The position numbers and the translations under genes are program-made. Source: Mycolicibacterium senegalense (GTDB lineage: Bacteria; Actinomycetota; Actinomycetes; Mycobacteriales; Mycobacteriaceae). Taken from it: a stretch of 64,000 nucleotides of DNA. The notes below the pieces were generated by a model. That model was not told the origin of the DNA, made no database searches, and saw only the letters and a program-made list of their open reading frames with translations. The number at the start of each line of letters is the position of its first letter. Position 1 is the stretch's first letter. Of the stretch, positions 35,442-44,978 are shown in pieces. The DNA is taken from assembly GCF_019645875.1 (NCBI RefSeq), contig NZ_CP081000.1, positions 372,001 through 436,000 of the forward strand, read 5' to 3'.

Positions 35442-38003
35442 ATGTCGTCAACACAGAACGTCGTGGTCGTCGGACACGGCATGGTGGGCCACCGCTTCGT
35501 CGAGGCGTTGCGGTCGCGCGACACCGCAGGCACCTGGCGGGTCACCGTCCTGTCCGAGGAAGCTGACGCCGCCTACGACCGGGTCGGCCTGACCGGGTAC
35601 ACCGAGCATTGGGACCGGGCCAAACTGGCGCTGCCCGGCAACGACTATGCCGGTGACGACCGGGTGGACCTGCGCCTGGGATGTGCGGTCGACGAGATCG
35701 ACCGCGAAGCCCGCACGGTGCGCACCGTCGCCGGCGAGACCTTCGCCTACGACGCGCTGGTGCTGGCCACCGGGTCGTACGCGTTCGTGCCGCCGGTACC
35801 GGGGCGGGACCTGCCGGGCGTGCACGTCTACCGCACGCTGGACGACCTCGACGCGATCCGTGCCAGCGCCCAGAGTGCGTTGGCGTCGAAGTCGCCGGTC
35901 GGCGTGGTGATCGGCGGTGGCCTACTGGGCCTGGAAGCGGCCAACGCGCTGCGACAGTTCGGCCTGCGCACGCATGTGCTGGAGATGTCGCCGCACCTGA
36001 TGTCGGCCCAGCTCGACGAAGCCGGCGGCACGCTGCTGAACCGGATGATGCGGGGCCTGGGTATCGAGGTGCACACCGCGGTGGGTACGGACAGTATCCA
36101 GCCGGTGCAGCGGCACAAGCCGCTGCGCAAGTCCGACATCGACGATTCGATGCGGATCTCACTGAACGACGGCAGCACGATCGATGCCGGCCTGGTCGTT
36201 TTCGCCGCCGGTGTGCGGCCGCGCGACGAGTTGGCCCGGGCCGCGGGCCTGGACATGGCGCAGCGGGGTGGCGTTCTCACCGATCTGTCTTGTGTCACAA
36301 GTGATCCCAGCATCTATGCGATCGGTGAGGTGGCCGCCATCGAAGGGCGTTGCTACGGCCTGGTCGCGCCGGGTTACACCACCGCTGAGGTGGTAGCCGA
36401 CCGACTGCTCGGCGGTGAGGCCGAATTCCCGGGCGCGGACATGTCGACCAAGCTCAAGCTGCTCGGCGTCGACGTCGCCAGTTTCGGTGATGCCAAAGGT
36501 GTTACGCCGAACTGCCTGGAGGTCGTGGTCAACGACCCGGTCAAGCAGACCTATGCCAAGCTGGTGCTCTCCGATGACGCCAAGACGCTGCTCGGCGGCA
36601 TCCTGGTCGGTGACGCATCCGCGTACGGGGTGCTGCGGCCCATGGTCGCCAGCGAGCTCCCGGGCGATCCGCTGGCGTTGATCGCTCCCGTTGGTGACAG
36701 CGACGCGCCCGCACTGGGCGTTGCCGCGTTGCCGGACATCGCACAGATCTGCTCGTGCAACAACGTCACCAAGGGTGATCTGAAGGAAGCCATCTGCGGC
36801 GGCTGCGACGACGTGCCCAGCCTGAAGAAATGCACGCTGGCCGGTACCTCGTGCGGCTCCTGCGTGCCGCTGCTCAAGCAGCTCCTCGAGGCCGAAGGCG
36901 TCGAGCAGTCCAAGGCCCTGTGTGAGCACTTCAGCCAGTCGCGTGCCGAGCTCTTCGAGATCATCAGCGCCACCGAGATCCGCACCTTCTCCGGCTTGAT
37001 CGAGAAGTTCGGCACCGGAAAAGGTTGCGACATCTGTAAACCCACCGTCGCATCGATTCTGGCTTCGACCAGTTCCGACCACGTGCTCGACGGTGAGCAG
37101 GCCTCGCTGCAGGACTCCAACGACCACTTCCTGGCCAATATCCAGAAGAACGGCAGCTACTCGGTGGTGCCGCGGTCGCCCGGCGGTGAGATCACTCCGG
37201 AACAGTTGATCCTGATCGGTGAGATCGCAAGGGATTTCGACCTGTACACCAAGATCACCGGAGGACAGCGCATCGACATGTTCGGCGCGCGGGTTGAGCA
37301 GTTGCCGCAGATCTGGGCGCGCCTGGTCGAGGGCGGCATGGAATCCGGGCACGCCTACGGCAAGTCGCTGCGAACCGTCAAGAGTTGTGTCGGTAGCACG
37401 TGGTGCCGTTATGGCCAACAGGATTCGGTCAACATGGCCGTGGAGATCGAGAAGCGGTACCGAGGGCTGCGCTCACCGCACAAGATCAAGATGGCGGTCT
37501 CGGGATGCGCCCGGGAATGCGCCGAGGCGCAGAGCAAGGACGTCGGCGTCATCGCCACCGAACAGGGCTGGAACCTGTATGTGTGCGGCAACGGCGGCAT
37601 GTCTCCACGGCACGCCCAGTTGCTGGCCGGCGATCTCGATGACGAGACCCTGATCCGCTACATCGATCGGTTCCTGATGTTCTACATCCGCACCGCCGAC
37701 CGTCTGCAGCGCACGGCACCGTGGCTGGAGGCCCTCGACGGTGGGCTCGATCACCTCCGCGAGGTCGTATGCAACGACTCCCTCGGCCTGGCGGCCGAAT
37801 TCGAGGCGGCCATGGAACGCCACGTCGCCGGCTATGCCTGTGAGTGGAAGGGCGTGCTGGACGACCCGGAGAAGCTGTCGCGTTTCGTGTCGTTCGTCAA
37901 TGCGCCCGACGTCGACGACCCGACCATCACCTTCACCGAGCGCGCCGGCCGCAAGGTGCCGACCAGTTTGGGCATGCCGTCGATCATCCAGGAGGCGAAA
38001 TGA
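35442..38003 (+). CDS. nirB: Assimilatory nitrite reductase [NAD(P)H], large subunit
   Basis: An 853-residue enzyme. Its order is: FAD/NAD(P) disulfide-oxidoreductase domain (about 1-320), a BFD-like [2Fe-2S] domain with CSCNNVTKG...GTSCGSC (about 437-485), a second short Cys pair (KGCDICKP), then the nitrite/sulfite reductase half-domains. Siroheme-4Fe4S ligands are Cys649 and Cys655 (SCVGSTWC) and Cys689 and Cys693 (GCAREC). It reduces nitrite to ammonium in the cytoplasm for nitrogen assimilation. It overlaps nirD by four bases (ATGA). Orthologue of Rv0252. Expression is likely nitrogen-controlled through the upstream element. Confidence 0.94.
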   Translation: MSSTQNVVVVGHGMVGHRFVEALRSRDTAGTWRVTVLSEEADAAYDRVGLTGYTEHWDRAKLALPGNDYAGDDRVDLRLGCAVDEIDREARTVRTVAGETFAYDALVLATGSYAFVPPVPGRDLPGVHVYRTLDDLDAIRASAQSALASKSPVGVVIGGGLLGLEAANALRQFGLRTHVLEMSPHLMSAQLDEAGGTLLNRMMRGLGIEVHTAVGTDSIQPVQRHKPLRKSDIDDSMRISLNDGSTIDAGLVVFAAGVRPRDELARAAGLDMAQRGGVLTDLSCVTSDPSIYAIGEVAAIEGRCYGLVAPGYTTAEVVADRLLGGEAEFPGADMSTKLKLLGVDVASFGDAKGVTPNCLEVVVNDPVKQTYAKLVLSDDAKTLLGGILVGDASAYGVLRPMVASELPGDPLALIAPVGDSDAPALGVAALPDIAQICSCNNVTKGDLKEAICGGCDDVPSLKKCTLAGTSCGSCVPLLKQLLEAEGVEQSKALCEHFSQSRAELFEIISATEIRTFSGLIEKFGTGKGCDICKPTVASILASTSSDHVLDGEQASLQDSNDHFLANIQKNGSYSVVPRSPGGEITPEQLILIGEIARDFDLYTKITGGQRIDMFGARVEQLPQIWARLVEGGMESGHAYGKSLRTVKSCVGSTWCRYGQQDSVNMAVEIEKRYRGLRSPHKIKMAVSGCARECAEAQSKDVGVIATEQGWNLYVCGNGGMSPRHAQLLAGDLDDETLIRYIDRFLMFYIRTADRLQRTAPWLEALDGGLDHLREVVCNDSLGLAAEFEAAMERHVAGYACEWKGVLDDPEKLSRFVSFVNAPDVDDPTITFTERAGRKVPTSLGMPSIIQEAK

Positions 38004-38371
38004 CACTGCTCGACGATCACAAGGACATTCACGCCTCGACGCCGTGGGAATGGACGACGGCGTGCCGCTATGAATTCCTGATGCCGTGCCGCGGCGTGGC
38101 GGTGCTGCTGTCCGATGGCTCGCAGGCGGCTCTGTTCCGCCTCGATGACGGCTCGTTGCATGCGGTGGGCAACATCGACCCGTTCTCCGGCGCGGCGGTG
38201 ATCTCTCGCGGCATCGTGGGTGACCGGGCCGGCCGGGCGACTGTGCAGTCGCCGATCAAGAAGCAGGCTTTCGCGCTCGACGACGGCAGTTGCCTCGACG
38301 ACGACGCGGTGTCGATCCCGGTCTACCGGACCCGCGTCACACCGGGCGGGTTCGTTCAGATCTCCGCCTGA
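38000..38371 (+). CDS. nirD: Nitrite reductase small subunit
   Basis: A 123-residue Rieske-fold protein. As in other NirD proteins the Rieske Cys/His ligands are missing (the loops read HAVGNIDPFSG and RATVQSPIKKQ), so it is a structural subunit of the NirB complex. GGAGG of the nirB 3' end serves as ribosome site, and the ATG overlaps the nirB stop. Orthologue of Rv0253. Its last 16 bases overlap the convergent small gene. Confidence 0.92.
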   Translation: MTLLDDHKDIHASTPWEWTTACRYEFLMPCRGVAVLLSDGSQAALFRLDDGSLHAVGNIDPFSGAAVISRGIVGDRAGRATVQSPIKKQAFALDDGSCLDDDAVSIPVYRTRVTPGGFVQISA

Positions 38372-38607
38372 TCCGCCGTCCGGCTCCAGTGGGCGTAGCG
38401 TCCCTGGAGCTTGCGGCGCTGCACGGCGCCGCGGCGTTCGAGCACCGTGAGATTGCGGTACACGGACTCGATCACGACCGGTGCGCGGAAGTGCTGGTGC
38501 ATGTCGTCACGTAGCTGGGCAGTGGTCATCGGCCCGGACGTGCGTTCCAGAGTGTTCAGCAGGTGTTCACGCAGACGTTCGGCCGGGACCCGGTTACCGG
38601 GCCGCAC
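38356..38607 (-). CDS. Small winged-helix-like hypothetical protein
   Basis: An 83-residue protein from a GTG start. The central part (RLREHLLNTLERTSGPMTTAQLRDDMH... SVYRNLTVLERRGAVQRRK) looks like a winged-helix DNA-binding fold, with the SVYRNLTVLERRGAV helix similar to the recognition region of Fur-type regulators, but without Fur metal ligands or dimer domain. The ribosome site is weak. It is convergent with nirD and overlaps it by 16 bases. It may be a small regulator; the family is not recognised. Confidence 0.55.
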   Translation of the reverse strand: MRPGNRVPAERLREHLLNTLERTSGPMTTAQLRDDMHQHFRAPVVIESVYRNLTVLERRGAVQRRKLQGRYAHWSRTADQAEI

Positions 38608-38937
38608 TGCCGAGCGCGTCGTCTCGACGGGCTGCGCCCGTCGGTGTGGTCACCTGCACGTTTGTCTCTACTCCCGCCGAATCGTCCGATGGTCGCGACA
38701 ACGATAGCTGAGTTTTTGGGTCCGATCTGCCGCCACGGCCCACCGGCAAACAGTCGTCGGCTGGTTACTTCGGCAAATACCTGGCCAACGCCGGTTTCGC
38801 GGCGAAATTTGCCAGAATTGCAGGGTCGGGATCCTTCTCAAAGCTGTGGCGGGCGTCTCTCTGGCTAACTAGAATAGTTCGCTGGAGTGTGTTTAGACTC
38901 CCTCTCAAGGAAGCGTCGTCAGAGGGGCTGACAAGGG
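38608..38937. other. Intergenic region between divergent small genes
   Basis: 330 bp with no convincing gene. It must hold promoters for the small minus-strand gene and the plus-strand membrane protein gene. Candidate -10 hexamers for the latter are TAGAAT (38870-38875) and TAGACT (38891-38896). No long repeat or RNA-like fold was found by eye. Confidence 0.4.
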
Positions 38938-39549
38938 ATGTTTGCGCGTTCGGTAATGAATTTGGTGGGGGCGGCAGCGATGCTGGGCGCACTCGGGGCA
39001 ATGTTGATGCCCCTGGCCTTGAACGCCGTGGATCGCAGCGGTCAACCCATCCCATGCGGTAGCGGAGCGCGGCCGGATTACAGCGTCGCCGCTCAGCAGG
39101 ACCAGCTCAACCTGGACCAGCACACGTTGGCCGGTCCGGGATTCATGGCCAGCGATTACGTCGAGCAATGTTCGGCGATGGTCGATACCCGGCGTTCGGC
39201 GTTCTTCTCGGTGGCCGGCGCCGGCGGTGTGCTTCTGCTGGCGGGTTCTGCCGGGCCGCTGATCGCCCGGTCCATCCGATCACGCCGCAGCCGGCAGGCT
39301 CAGTACTCCGGCCCGGCGGAACCGGTTCGCAATCAGCCGCACCATGCCGGGGTGGGTGCCCAGGGGTTCACTCACGAGGTCGGCGCCGGATTCACGCAAC
39401 CGGTCCTGGAAAAGCCCGTCGGCGAGCAGGTAGGACGCCACAGCTATGCGGCGATGGCCGCGGCTGCGCTGCGCGGCGACGGCTTCGGCAACACTGGGCG
39501 CACCAGTCGCGGCGAAGGCCATTTCTACGCGATCGCCGGTCATCGCTGA
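38938..39549 (+). CDS. Hypothetical membrane protein with long antisense overlap to cbiX
   Basis: A 203-residue frame starting MFARSVMNLVGAAAM with AAGGG just before the ATG. Residues about 5-30 and 88-110 are membrane helices, with two cysteines between them (PIPCGSG and EQCSAMV). From residue 115 on, the frame lies opposite the end of cbiX and looks low in structure (RSRRSRQAQYSG onward). The first 114 residues look like a genuine small two-helix membrane protein. The tail may be read only because the stop was lost, or it may be a real overlap. No known family recognised. Confidence 0.5.
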   Translation: MFARSVMNLVGAAAMLGALGAMLMPLALNAVDRSGQPIPCGSGARPDYSVAAQQDQLNLDQHTLAGPGFMASDYVEQCSAMVDTRRSAFFSVAGAGGVLLLAGSAGPLIARSIRSRRSRQAQYSGPAEPVRNQPHHAGVGAQGFTHEVGAGFTQPVLEKPVGEQVGRHSYAAMAAAALRGDGFGNTGRTSRGEGHFYAIAGHR

Positions 39550-39975
39550 CAGCAGTGCCGCAGTGCGGCGAAGGTCGGACTGAGCGCCTCTGTCGGACGT
39601 TCCGGCTGCCGCCAGGATCACCGAATCACCTGGGCGCCAGCCCGATTCGGTGAGCCGATCCGCGAGGACCCGGACCGTTCCCGGGCAGGGGCCCAGAGGC
39701 TGTGTGACTGTGACGGCGGGATGCCCACTGGCCGCCACATGGTGGGGCACGTCGACGCGGACGTGATACCCGGCGGCCAGGAAGGCCGGCACCACCACCG
39801 CCGGACAGTCGGTAGGCAACGATGCGAGCACCTCGCTCGGAGTCGGTCCCACCACGTCGACGAAGGAGACGTGCACGGGCCGGCCCAGCAGGTCGGACAC
39901 CCGCGCGGCGAGCTCGCCGATCATCGCCACGCCGCCGGGCTTGCGGGTTCCGTGGGCGGCCAGGACCAGGCTCAT
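39280..39975 (-). CDS. Sirohydrochlorin chelatase-like protein (CbiX family)
   Basis: A 231-residue two-repeat CbiX-type protein. Each half has the family's metal-ligand region: SLVLAAHGTRKPGG at the start, and VVPAFLAAGYHVRVDVPHH / VASYLLADGLFQDRL with the His/Glu-type sites. It probably inserts Fe2+ into sirohydrochlorin, giving the siroheme needed by NirB. It is translationally coupled to nnaR (ATGA overlap). Orthologue of Rv0259c by order. Its 3' 270 bp are antisense to the convergent hypothetical gene. Confidence 0.82.
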   Translation of the reverse strand: MSLVLAAHGTRKPGGVAMIGELAARVSDLLGRPVHVSFVDVVGPTPSEVLASLPTDCPAVVVPAFLAAGYHVRVDVPHHVAASGHPAVTVTQPLGPCPGTVRVLADRLTESGWRPGDSVILAAAGTSDRGAQSDLRRTAALLSAMTGDRVEMAFAATGAPSVAEAVAAQRSRGHRRIAVASYLLADGLFQDRLRESGADLVSEPLGTHPGMVRLIANRFRRAGVLSLPAAA

Positions 39976-41123
39976 TGCGCCGTGACCATCTCGCTGTCGT
40001 CGACGGCGAGCCGGTAGCCGCGCTTGACGACCGTCGACACGATGTTCTTGTCCCCCAATGCGGTACGAAGCCTCAGCACCGCGGTCTCCACCGCATGGGT
40101 GTCGGTGCCGGTGCCCGGCAGCGCGCTCAGCAGGTCGAACCGGGAAACCACCGCGCCCGGACGGTGCGCCAGCGCGCGGATGGTGGCCATCCCGGCCGGG
40201 GACAGCGACTTGACCACGCCGTCGACCAGAACGCAGGTGCCCCGGATCTCGAGCGTGTGCCCGGCGACCCGAACGGTCCGCGCCTGCAGCAGTGGCAGTT
40301 CGTCGGTGATGTGACGGGCCAAGGCGCCCAACCGCATCCGCTCGGGGGCCGAGGTCGGTACCCCGAGCCGGACCAGCGGCCGCGCGGTGACCGGGCCGAC
40401 GCACATGGCGTGGACATCGGTACGCAGGGCGGCCAGCACGCGGTCGGCGATGTCCATTTCGGTGGCACGCATCAACACCGAGGCCACTGCCATGGCCGAA
40501 GTGAAACTGACTGCGTCGAACCGTCGTTCGGCGATTCCGGCGACCATCTGGTCGAACTCGCCGTCCCGCGGCGCGGGGTGCCAGCGGTACACCCGGATCG
40601 GCACCACCTCGGCTCCCGCGGCGCGCAGCTCGTCGAGAAACTCGGGGAACGGATCCCACTCGTCGGTCGCCCCGTGCAGCTGCACCGCGATGCGTTGCCC
40701 CGCGACGCCCTGTTCGATGAGGTAGCGCAACACTTCCCGGGAGGATTCCGATTCCGGTGACCATTCCTCGGGTAGTCCCGCGGCCCGCAACGCTCCCGTG
40801 GCCTTCGGGCCACGGGAGACGATGCGGGCGTTGCTCAGGGCGTCGGTGAGCTCGGCGGCCAGACCCCAGCCGTCCGCTGCGGCGAACCAGCCGCGAAAGC
40901 CGATCCCGGTGGTCGCCACCACGATGTCCGGTGGGACGTCGATCAGCGACCCGGTGTGGGTGCGCAGCTGGTCGTCGTCGGGCAGCGGAACCATCGTGAT
41001 GGCGGCCGCACTGGTCACCGTGGCGCCGCGTCTGGTCAGCAGCGCGCTGAGCTCATCAGCACGTCGGGCGGAGGTCACCGCCACACGAAAACCGGTGAGC
41101 GGTGCCCAGTCGGGCTCGTTCAT
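39972..41123 (-). CDS. nnaR: NnaR-type regulator: HemD-like domain plus winged helix
   Basis: A 383-residue protein. Residues about 5-265 form a uroporphyrinogen-III synthase (HemD)-like fold, and residues about 280-375 an OmpR-type winged helix (SLSPAGMATIRALAHRPGAVVSRFDLLSAL... VVKRGYRL). This architecture equals Rv0260c and NnaR, the activator of nitrate/nitrite genes that works with GlnR in M. smegmatis and Streptomyces. The HemD-like part may sense a tetrapyrrole and so match nir expression to siroheme supply; this is inference. Met 41123 is preferred over the longer frame by alignment with Rv0260c. It lies 34 bp after narK. Confidence 0.87.
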   Translation of the reverse strand: MNEPDWAPLTGFRVAVTSARRADELSALLTRRGATVTSAAAITMVPLPDDDQLRTHTGSLIDVPPDIVVATTGIGFRGWFAAADGWGLAAELTDALSNARIVSRGPKATGALRAAGLPEEWSPESESSREVLRYLIEQGVAGQRIAVQLHGATDEWDPFPEFLDELRAAGAEVVPIRVYRWHPAPRDGEFDQMVAGIAERRFDAVSFTSAMAVASVLMRATEMDIADRVLAALRTDVHAMCVGPVTARPLVRLGVPTSAPERMRLGALARHITDELPLLQARTVRVAGHTLEIRGTCVLVDGVVKSLSPAGMATIRALAHRPGAVVSRFDLLSALPGTGTDTHAVETAVLRLRTALGDKNIVSTVVKRGYRLAVDDSEMVTAQ

Positions 41124-41157
41124 AGGTCCAGTAGAGGCATCGCGTGTTTCCAAGTGA

Positions 41158-42573
41158 TTACCCGGCCATTGCCGAGGCGTGTCGGTCTACCGGGGTCGAT
41201 GTGACCGCCGTCGCAGCCGGGCGCCGGACGTAACGGAACCAGGTGCATGCCGAGGCCAGCACGTAGAAGGCCAGGAAGATGCAGAACGCCGCGGTGGCCG
41301 ATCCGCTGGACAGGTAGGACTGGCGCAACGCCATGTTGATGCCGAATCCGCCCAACGCGCCGATGGCGCCGGCGAAGCCGATCAGTGCGCCGGCCATCGA
41401 CCGCGACCAGTGCTGGCGGTCTTCCTCGCTCATGTCCAGAGAGTGGCTGCGGGCCTCGAAGATGGACGGGATCATCTTGTAGACCGAGCCGTTGCCGAGA
41501 CCGCTGAGCAGGAACAGGGCGACGAATCCGATGACGTAGCCACCCATCATCAGGCTGTTGGCGGCAGCGGCGGTGTGATCGTCGATCATGCTGATCGCCA
41601 CCAGTAGGCCGGCCGCCAGGATCATGCCGCCGAACACTGCGAGGGTGACGCGGCCGCCGCCGATCCGGTCGGCGAGCTTTCCGCCGTACACGCGGGACAC
41701 CGAGCCCAGCAGCGGACCGATGAACGCGATCTGCGCGGCGTGCAGCGAGGCCTGTGCCGCGGTCTGGCCGCCTGCGGCGAAGTTGATCTGCAGAACTTGG
41801 CCGAAGGCGAACGAGAACCCGATGAACGACCCGAACGTGCCGATGTAGAGCAGTGAGATCACCCAGGTATCGCGTTCTGTCAGAATCGATTTCATCGCGC
41901 CCAGGTCGATCTTGTGTTGTTCGAGATTGTCCATGTACAGCGCGGCGCCGATGCCGGCCACCGCCAAGGCCACGAGGTAGACGGCGCACACCCAATACGG
42001 GGCACGGTTACCCGCGGTGGCGATGACCAGCAGGCCGACCAGCTGGATCATCGGAACACCGATGTTGCCGCCGCCGGCGTTGAGGCCGAGCGCCCAGCCT
42101 TTGAGTCGTTGCGGGTAGAAGGCGTTGATGTTGGTCATCGACGAGGCGAAGTTGCCGCCGCCGAAGCCGGCCAGCGCCGCACAGATCAGGTACGGCCACA
42201 GTGGCAGGCCCGGATTGGCGAGCAGCACCATCGTTCCCACCGTCGGGATCAACAGCACGAAGGCGGAGAACACCGTCCAGTTGCGCCCGCCGAACGTGGC
42301 GGTGGCCAGGGTGTAAGGGATGCGCAGGCAGGCGCCCACCAGGGTGGCGGTGGCACCCAGCAGGAACTTGTCGCCGGCGGAGAAGCCGTACACGGCCTCG
42401 GGCATGAACAGCACCATGACCGACCAGATCGACCAGACGGAGAAGCCGACATGCTCGGCGAACACCGACCAGATCAGGTTCCGTCGCGCGATGTACTTGT
42501 TTCCGGCCTCCCAGGCCACGGTGTCCTCGGGATCCCAATTGGTGATGCGATTGGACTTCAGCAGAGTGGGCAT
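41158..42573 (-). CDS. narK3: Nitrate/nitrite transporter NarK family
   Basis: A 471-residue MFS transporter with 12 helices. The two nitrate/nitrite-porter signatures are present: GFGGGNFASSMTNINAFYP in helix 5 and GALGGFGINMALRQS in helix 11, with conserved Arg in helices 2 and 8. It imports nitrate or exchanges nitrite. First gene of narK-nnaR-cbiX. The ATG lacks a ribosome site and lies seven bases after TACTTT, so the message is probably leaderless. Orthologue of Rv0261c. Confidence 0.9.
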   Translation of the reverse strand: MPTLLKSNRITNWDPEDTVAWEAGNKYIARRNLIWSVFAEHVGFSVWSIWSVMVLFMPEAVYGFSAGDKFLLGATATLVGACLRIPYTLATATFGGRNWTVFSAFVLLIPTVGTMVLLANPGLPLWPYLICAALAGFGGGNFASSMTNINAFYPQRLKGWALGLNAGGGNIGVPMIQLVGLLVIATAGNRAPYWVCAVYLVALAVAGIGAALYMDNLEQHKIDLGAMKSILTERDTWVISLLYIGTFGSFIGFSFAFGQVLQINFAAGGQTAAQASLHAAQIAFIGPLLGSVSRVYGGKLADRIGGGRVTLAVFGGMILAAGLLVAISMIDDHTAAAANSLMMGGYVIGFVALFLLSGLGNGSVYKMIPSIFEARSHSLDMSEEDRQHWSRSMAGALIGFAGAIGALGGFGINMALRQSYLSSGSATAAFCIFLAFYVLASACTWFRYVRRPAATAVTSTPVDRHASAMAG

Positions 42574-42579
42574 GGCGCA

Positions 42580-42585
42580 AAAGTA
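42580..42585 (-). promoter_or_regulatory. -10 element of a leaderless narK promoter
   Basis: On the minus strand this reads TACTTT (TANNNT type). Its last base is seven bases before the A of the narK ATG and no Shine-Dalgarno is present, the same geometry as at nirB. Confidence 0.5.
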
Positions 42586-42627
42586 GGAAGCGTTTGTTGC
42601 AGAGGTGCTCCTGGCGGTGACCCGGCC

Positions 42628-42643
42628 GTGAAATTCCGCTCAC
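42628..42643. promoter_or_regulatory. GTGA-N8-TCAC element upstream of narK
   Basis: CCGTGA-AATTCCGC-TCACCC. Read on the minus strand, half-sites GTGAG, TTCAC and GTCAC are spaced by 11 bp. It lies 55-70 bp upstream of the narK start codon. It is the same symmetric core and spacing as upstream of nirB. Confidence 0.5.
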
Positions 42644-42684
42644 CCGCTCACACACTCGGGTGTGAGCCTGTGCTTTCTGGTGGT

Positions 42685-43287
<603 letters not shown>

Positions 43288-43336
43288 CTACCAGCGGTGT
43301 GCACCGGTGTCTGTAGTTGGTGGGCTCGCCCAGGCG

Positions 43337-44218
43337 TCAACCCTGGAACGGCCGGCGAGGGTGCGCCCAGTGCAGTCGGACGGTCTGACCCGGCCGGACC
43401 TGGCCCAGCTTGTCGATGTCCTCGTCGGTCACCACGCCGATCACCGGGTAGCCGCCCGTGACCGGGTGGTCGGGCCCGAGGATCACCGGAAAACCGTTGG
43501 GCGGTATCTGGATTGCCCCGCGCGTGGCGCCTTCACTGGGCAGCTGGCGGTCGGGCCAGCGGTAGTCCAGCGGCATGCCGACCAGACGCATCCCGACCCG
43601 GTCGCTGTGGGTGGTCACCAGCCAGTTGGTGCGGATCAGCACGTCGGGGTCGACGAACCAGTCGTCGCGGGGGCCGGGCACCACGTTGAGTTCCAGCACG
43701 TCGTCGCTGATCGAGGCGACCGGCGCCTGGTCGGTCTCGGGCAGGTCCGCGGTGTGCTCACCGACAGGCAGGACGTCGCCGGGTCGCAGCGGGGCCGGGC
43801 CGATGGCTGACATCACGTCGTAGCTCCGCGAACCCAGGACGGGTTCGACGGCGATGCCGCCACGTACCGCGAGGTAGCTGCGCAACCCTGAGTGCGGCGC
43901 CCCGAGCGAAATCACCTCGCCGTCACGCACGTGGTGAATACTGTTGGTGCCGAAGGGAATTCCATTGACCGACGGGTCGGTGTCAGCGCCGGTGACTGCG
44001 ACGGTGACGTCACCGCCGACCACCCGCGCCGAGAATCCGCCGAACATCACCTCGACGGTGGCATGCTCGCCGGGGTTGGCGACCAGGCGGTTGGCCAGCG
44101 TGTGGGACCGGCGGTCGGCGGCGCCCGATCGGGTGACGCCGAGGTGGGCCATGCCGGGGCGGCCGAGATCCTCGACCAGGGCCAGCGGTCCGGTGCGCAG
44201 CACTTCCAATGTGGTCAT
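43337..44218 (-). CDS. pxpC: 5-oxoprolinase subunit PxpC (KipA, biotin-carboxylase-like)
   Basis: A 293-residue protein with the family opening [30 protein letters not shown] and the [23 protein letters not shown] block near the end. With PxpA and PxpB it hydrolyses 5-oxoproline to glutamate using ATP. GAGGAGGACACC precedes the ATG. Orthologue of Rv0263c; downstream of pxpB by 17 bases. The PxpA (LamB/YcsF) subunit is not in this window. Confidence 0.88.
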   Translation of the reverse strand: MTTLEVLRTGPLALVEDLGRPGMAHLGVTRSGAADRRSHTLANRLVANPGEHATVEVMFGGFSARVVGGDVTVAVTGADTDPSVNGIPFGTNSIHHVRDGEVISLGAPHSGLRSYLAVRGGIAVEPVLGSRSYDVMSAIGPAPLRPGDVLPVGEHTADLPETDQAPVASISDDVLELNVVPGPRDDWFVDPDVLIRTNWLVTTHSDRVGMRLVGMPLDYRWPDRQLPSEGATRGAIQIPPNGFPVILGPDHPVTGGYPVIGVVTDEDIDKLGQVRPGQTVRLHWAHPRRPFQG

Positions 44219-44235
44219 GGTGTCCTCCTCGCCGT

Positions 44236-44904
44236 CTAGCCGATGGCCCGGAACTGCACCCAGGTACCCGGGGTGAGCAGCGCGGGTTTGTCTCGATGAA
44301 CGTCGAACAGCACCGCGTCGGTGCGCCCGATCAGTTGCCAGCCGCCGGGCGACTGCCGCGGGTAGATGCCGCTGAACTCGCCGGCCAGTGCCACTGCCCC
44401 GGGCGGGACGGTGGTGCGGGGCTCGGCCCGGCGTGGCACCCGGAGCCGTTCGTCACCGCCGACGAGGTAGGCGAACCCGGGAGCGAAGCCCATGAATCCG
44501 ACCTGCCACGGGGTGCCGGTGTGCGCCGCGATCACCTGTTCCGGGGTCAGCCCGGTGAGGTTCGCGACGTCGTCCAGGTCGGCGCCGTCGTAGACCACGT
44601 CGATGGTCACGTCCGGCTGGCCTGTCGGACGGACCGGTGCGGACCCGGGCTGCAGCCGCAGCTTGCTGAGCCGCTGCCGGGTGGGCGCCTGGTAGCGCGG
44701 GTCGGCCAGCTTGATCAAGATCGTGCGCGACGCGGGGACGATATCGAGCACACCTAGCAATTGGGCCGCCGTGAGCGTAGCGGTCCACGCCAAAACATCG
44801 GCAGTGCTGTCGAACTCGAGCAGCAGAGCCTGATCGCCATAGTCGCGGGCGGTGCCTGGGCTCAGGCTCGGTCCCGCGTCCATCACCTCTGATGTCACAC
44901 TCAT
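44236..44904 (-). CDS. pxpB: 5-oxoprolinase subunit PxpB (KipI-like)
   Basis: A 222-residue protein with the allophanate-hydrolase subunit 1 fold: [11 protein letters not shown] near the N-terminus and the hallmark [42 protein letters not shown] segment around residues 140-185. It forms the complex with PxpC. Orthologue of Rv0264c. A hairpin-forming repeat sits just upstream of its start. Confidence 0.88.
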   Translation of the reverse strand: MSVTSEVMDAGPSLSPGTARDYGDQALLLEFDSTADVLAWTATLTAAQLLGVLDIVPASRTILIKLADPRYQAPTRQRLSKLRLQPGSAPVRPTGQPDVTIDVVYDGADLDDVANLTGLTPEQVIAAHTGTPWQVGFMGFAPGFAYLVGGDERLRVPRRAEPRTTVPPGAVALAGEFSGIYPRQSPGGWQLIGRTDAVLFDVHRDKPALLTPGTWVQFRAIG

Positions 44905-44911
44905 GACCTGA

Positions 44912-44929
44912 AGCTACCCGTCGGTAGCT
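44912..44929. promoter_or_regulatory. Perfect inverted repeat upstream of pxpB
   Basis: AGCTACC (44912-44918), loop CGTC, GGTAGCT (44923-44929). It lies eight bases upstream of the pxpB start and 50 bases beyond the end of the yhhQ-like gene. It could end the upstream transcript or be an operator for pxpBC. Confidence 0.4.
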
Positions 44930-44978
44930 AAGAAAGCTCCGGCTCTATGAACCTTGCCAGAGGTGCCTTATCGAAGCC

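Noticed and set aside
39168..39653. 161-codon plus-strand frame overlapping cbiX
   Set aside because: Arg-rich shadow frame; it starts inside the hypothetical membrane-protein gene in another frame and has no ribosome site.
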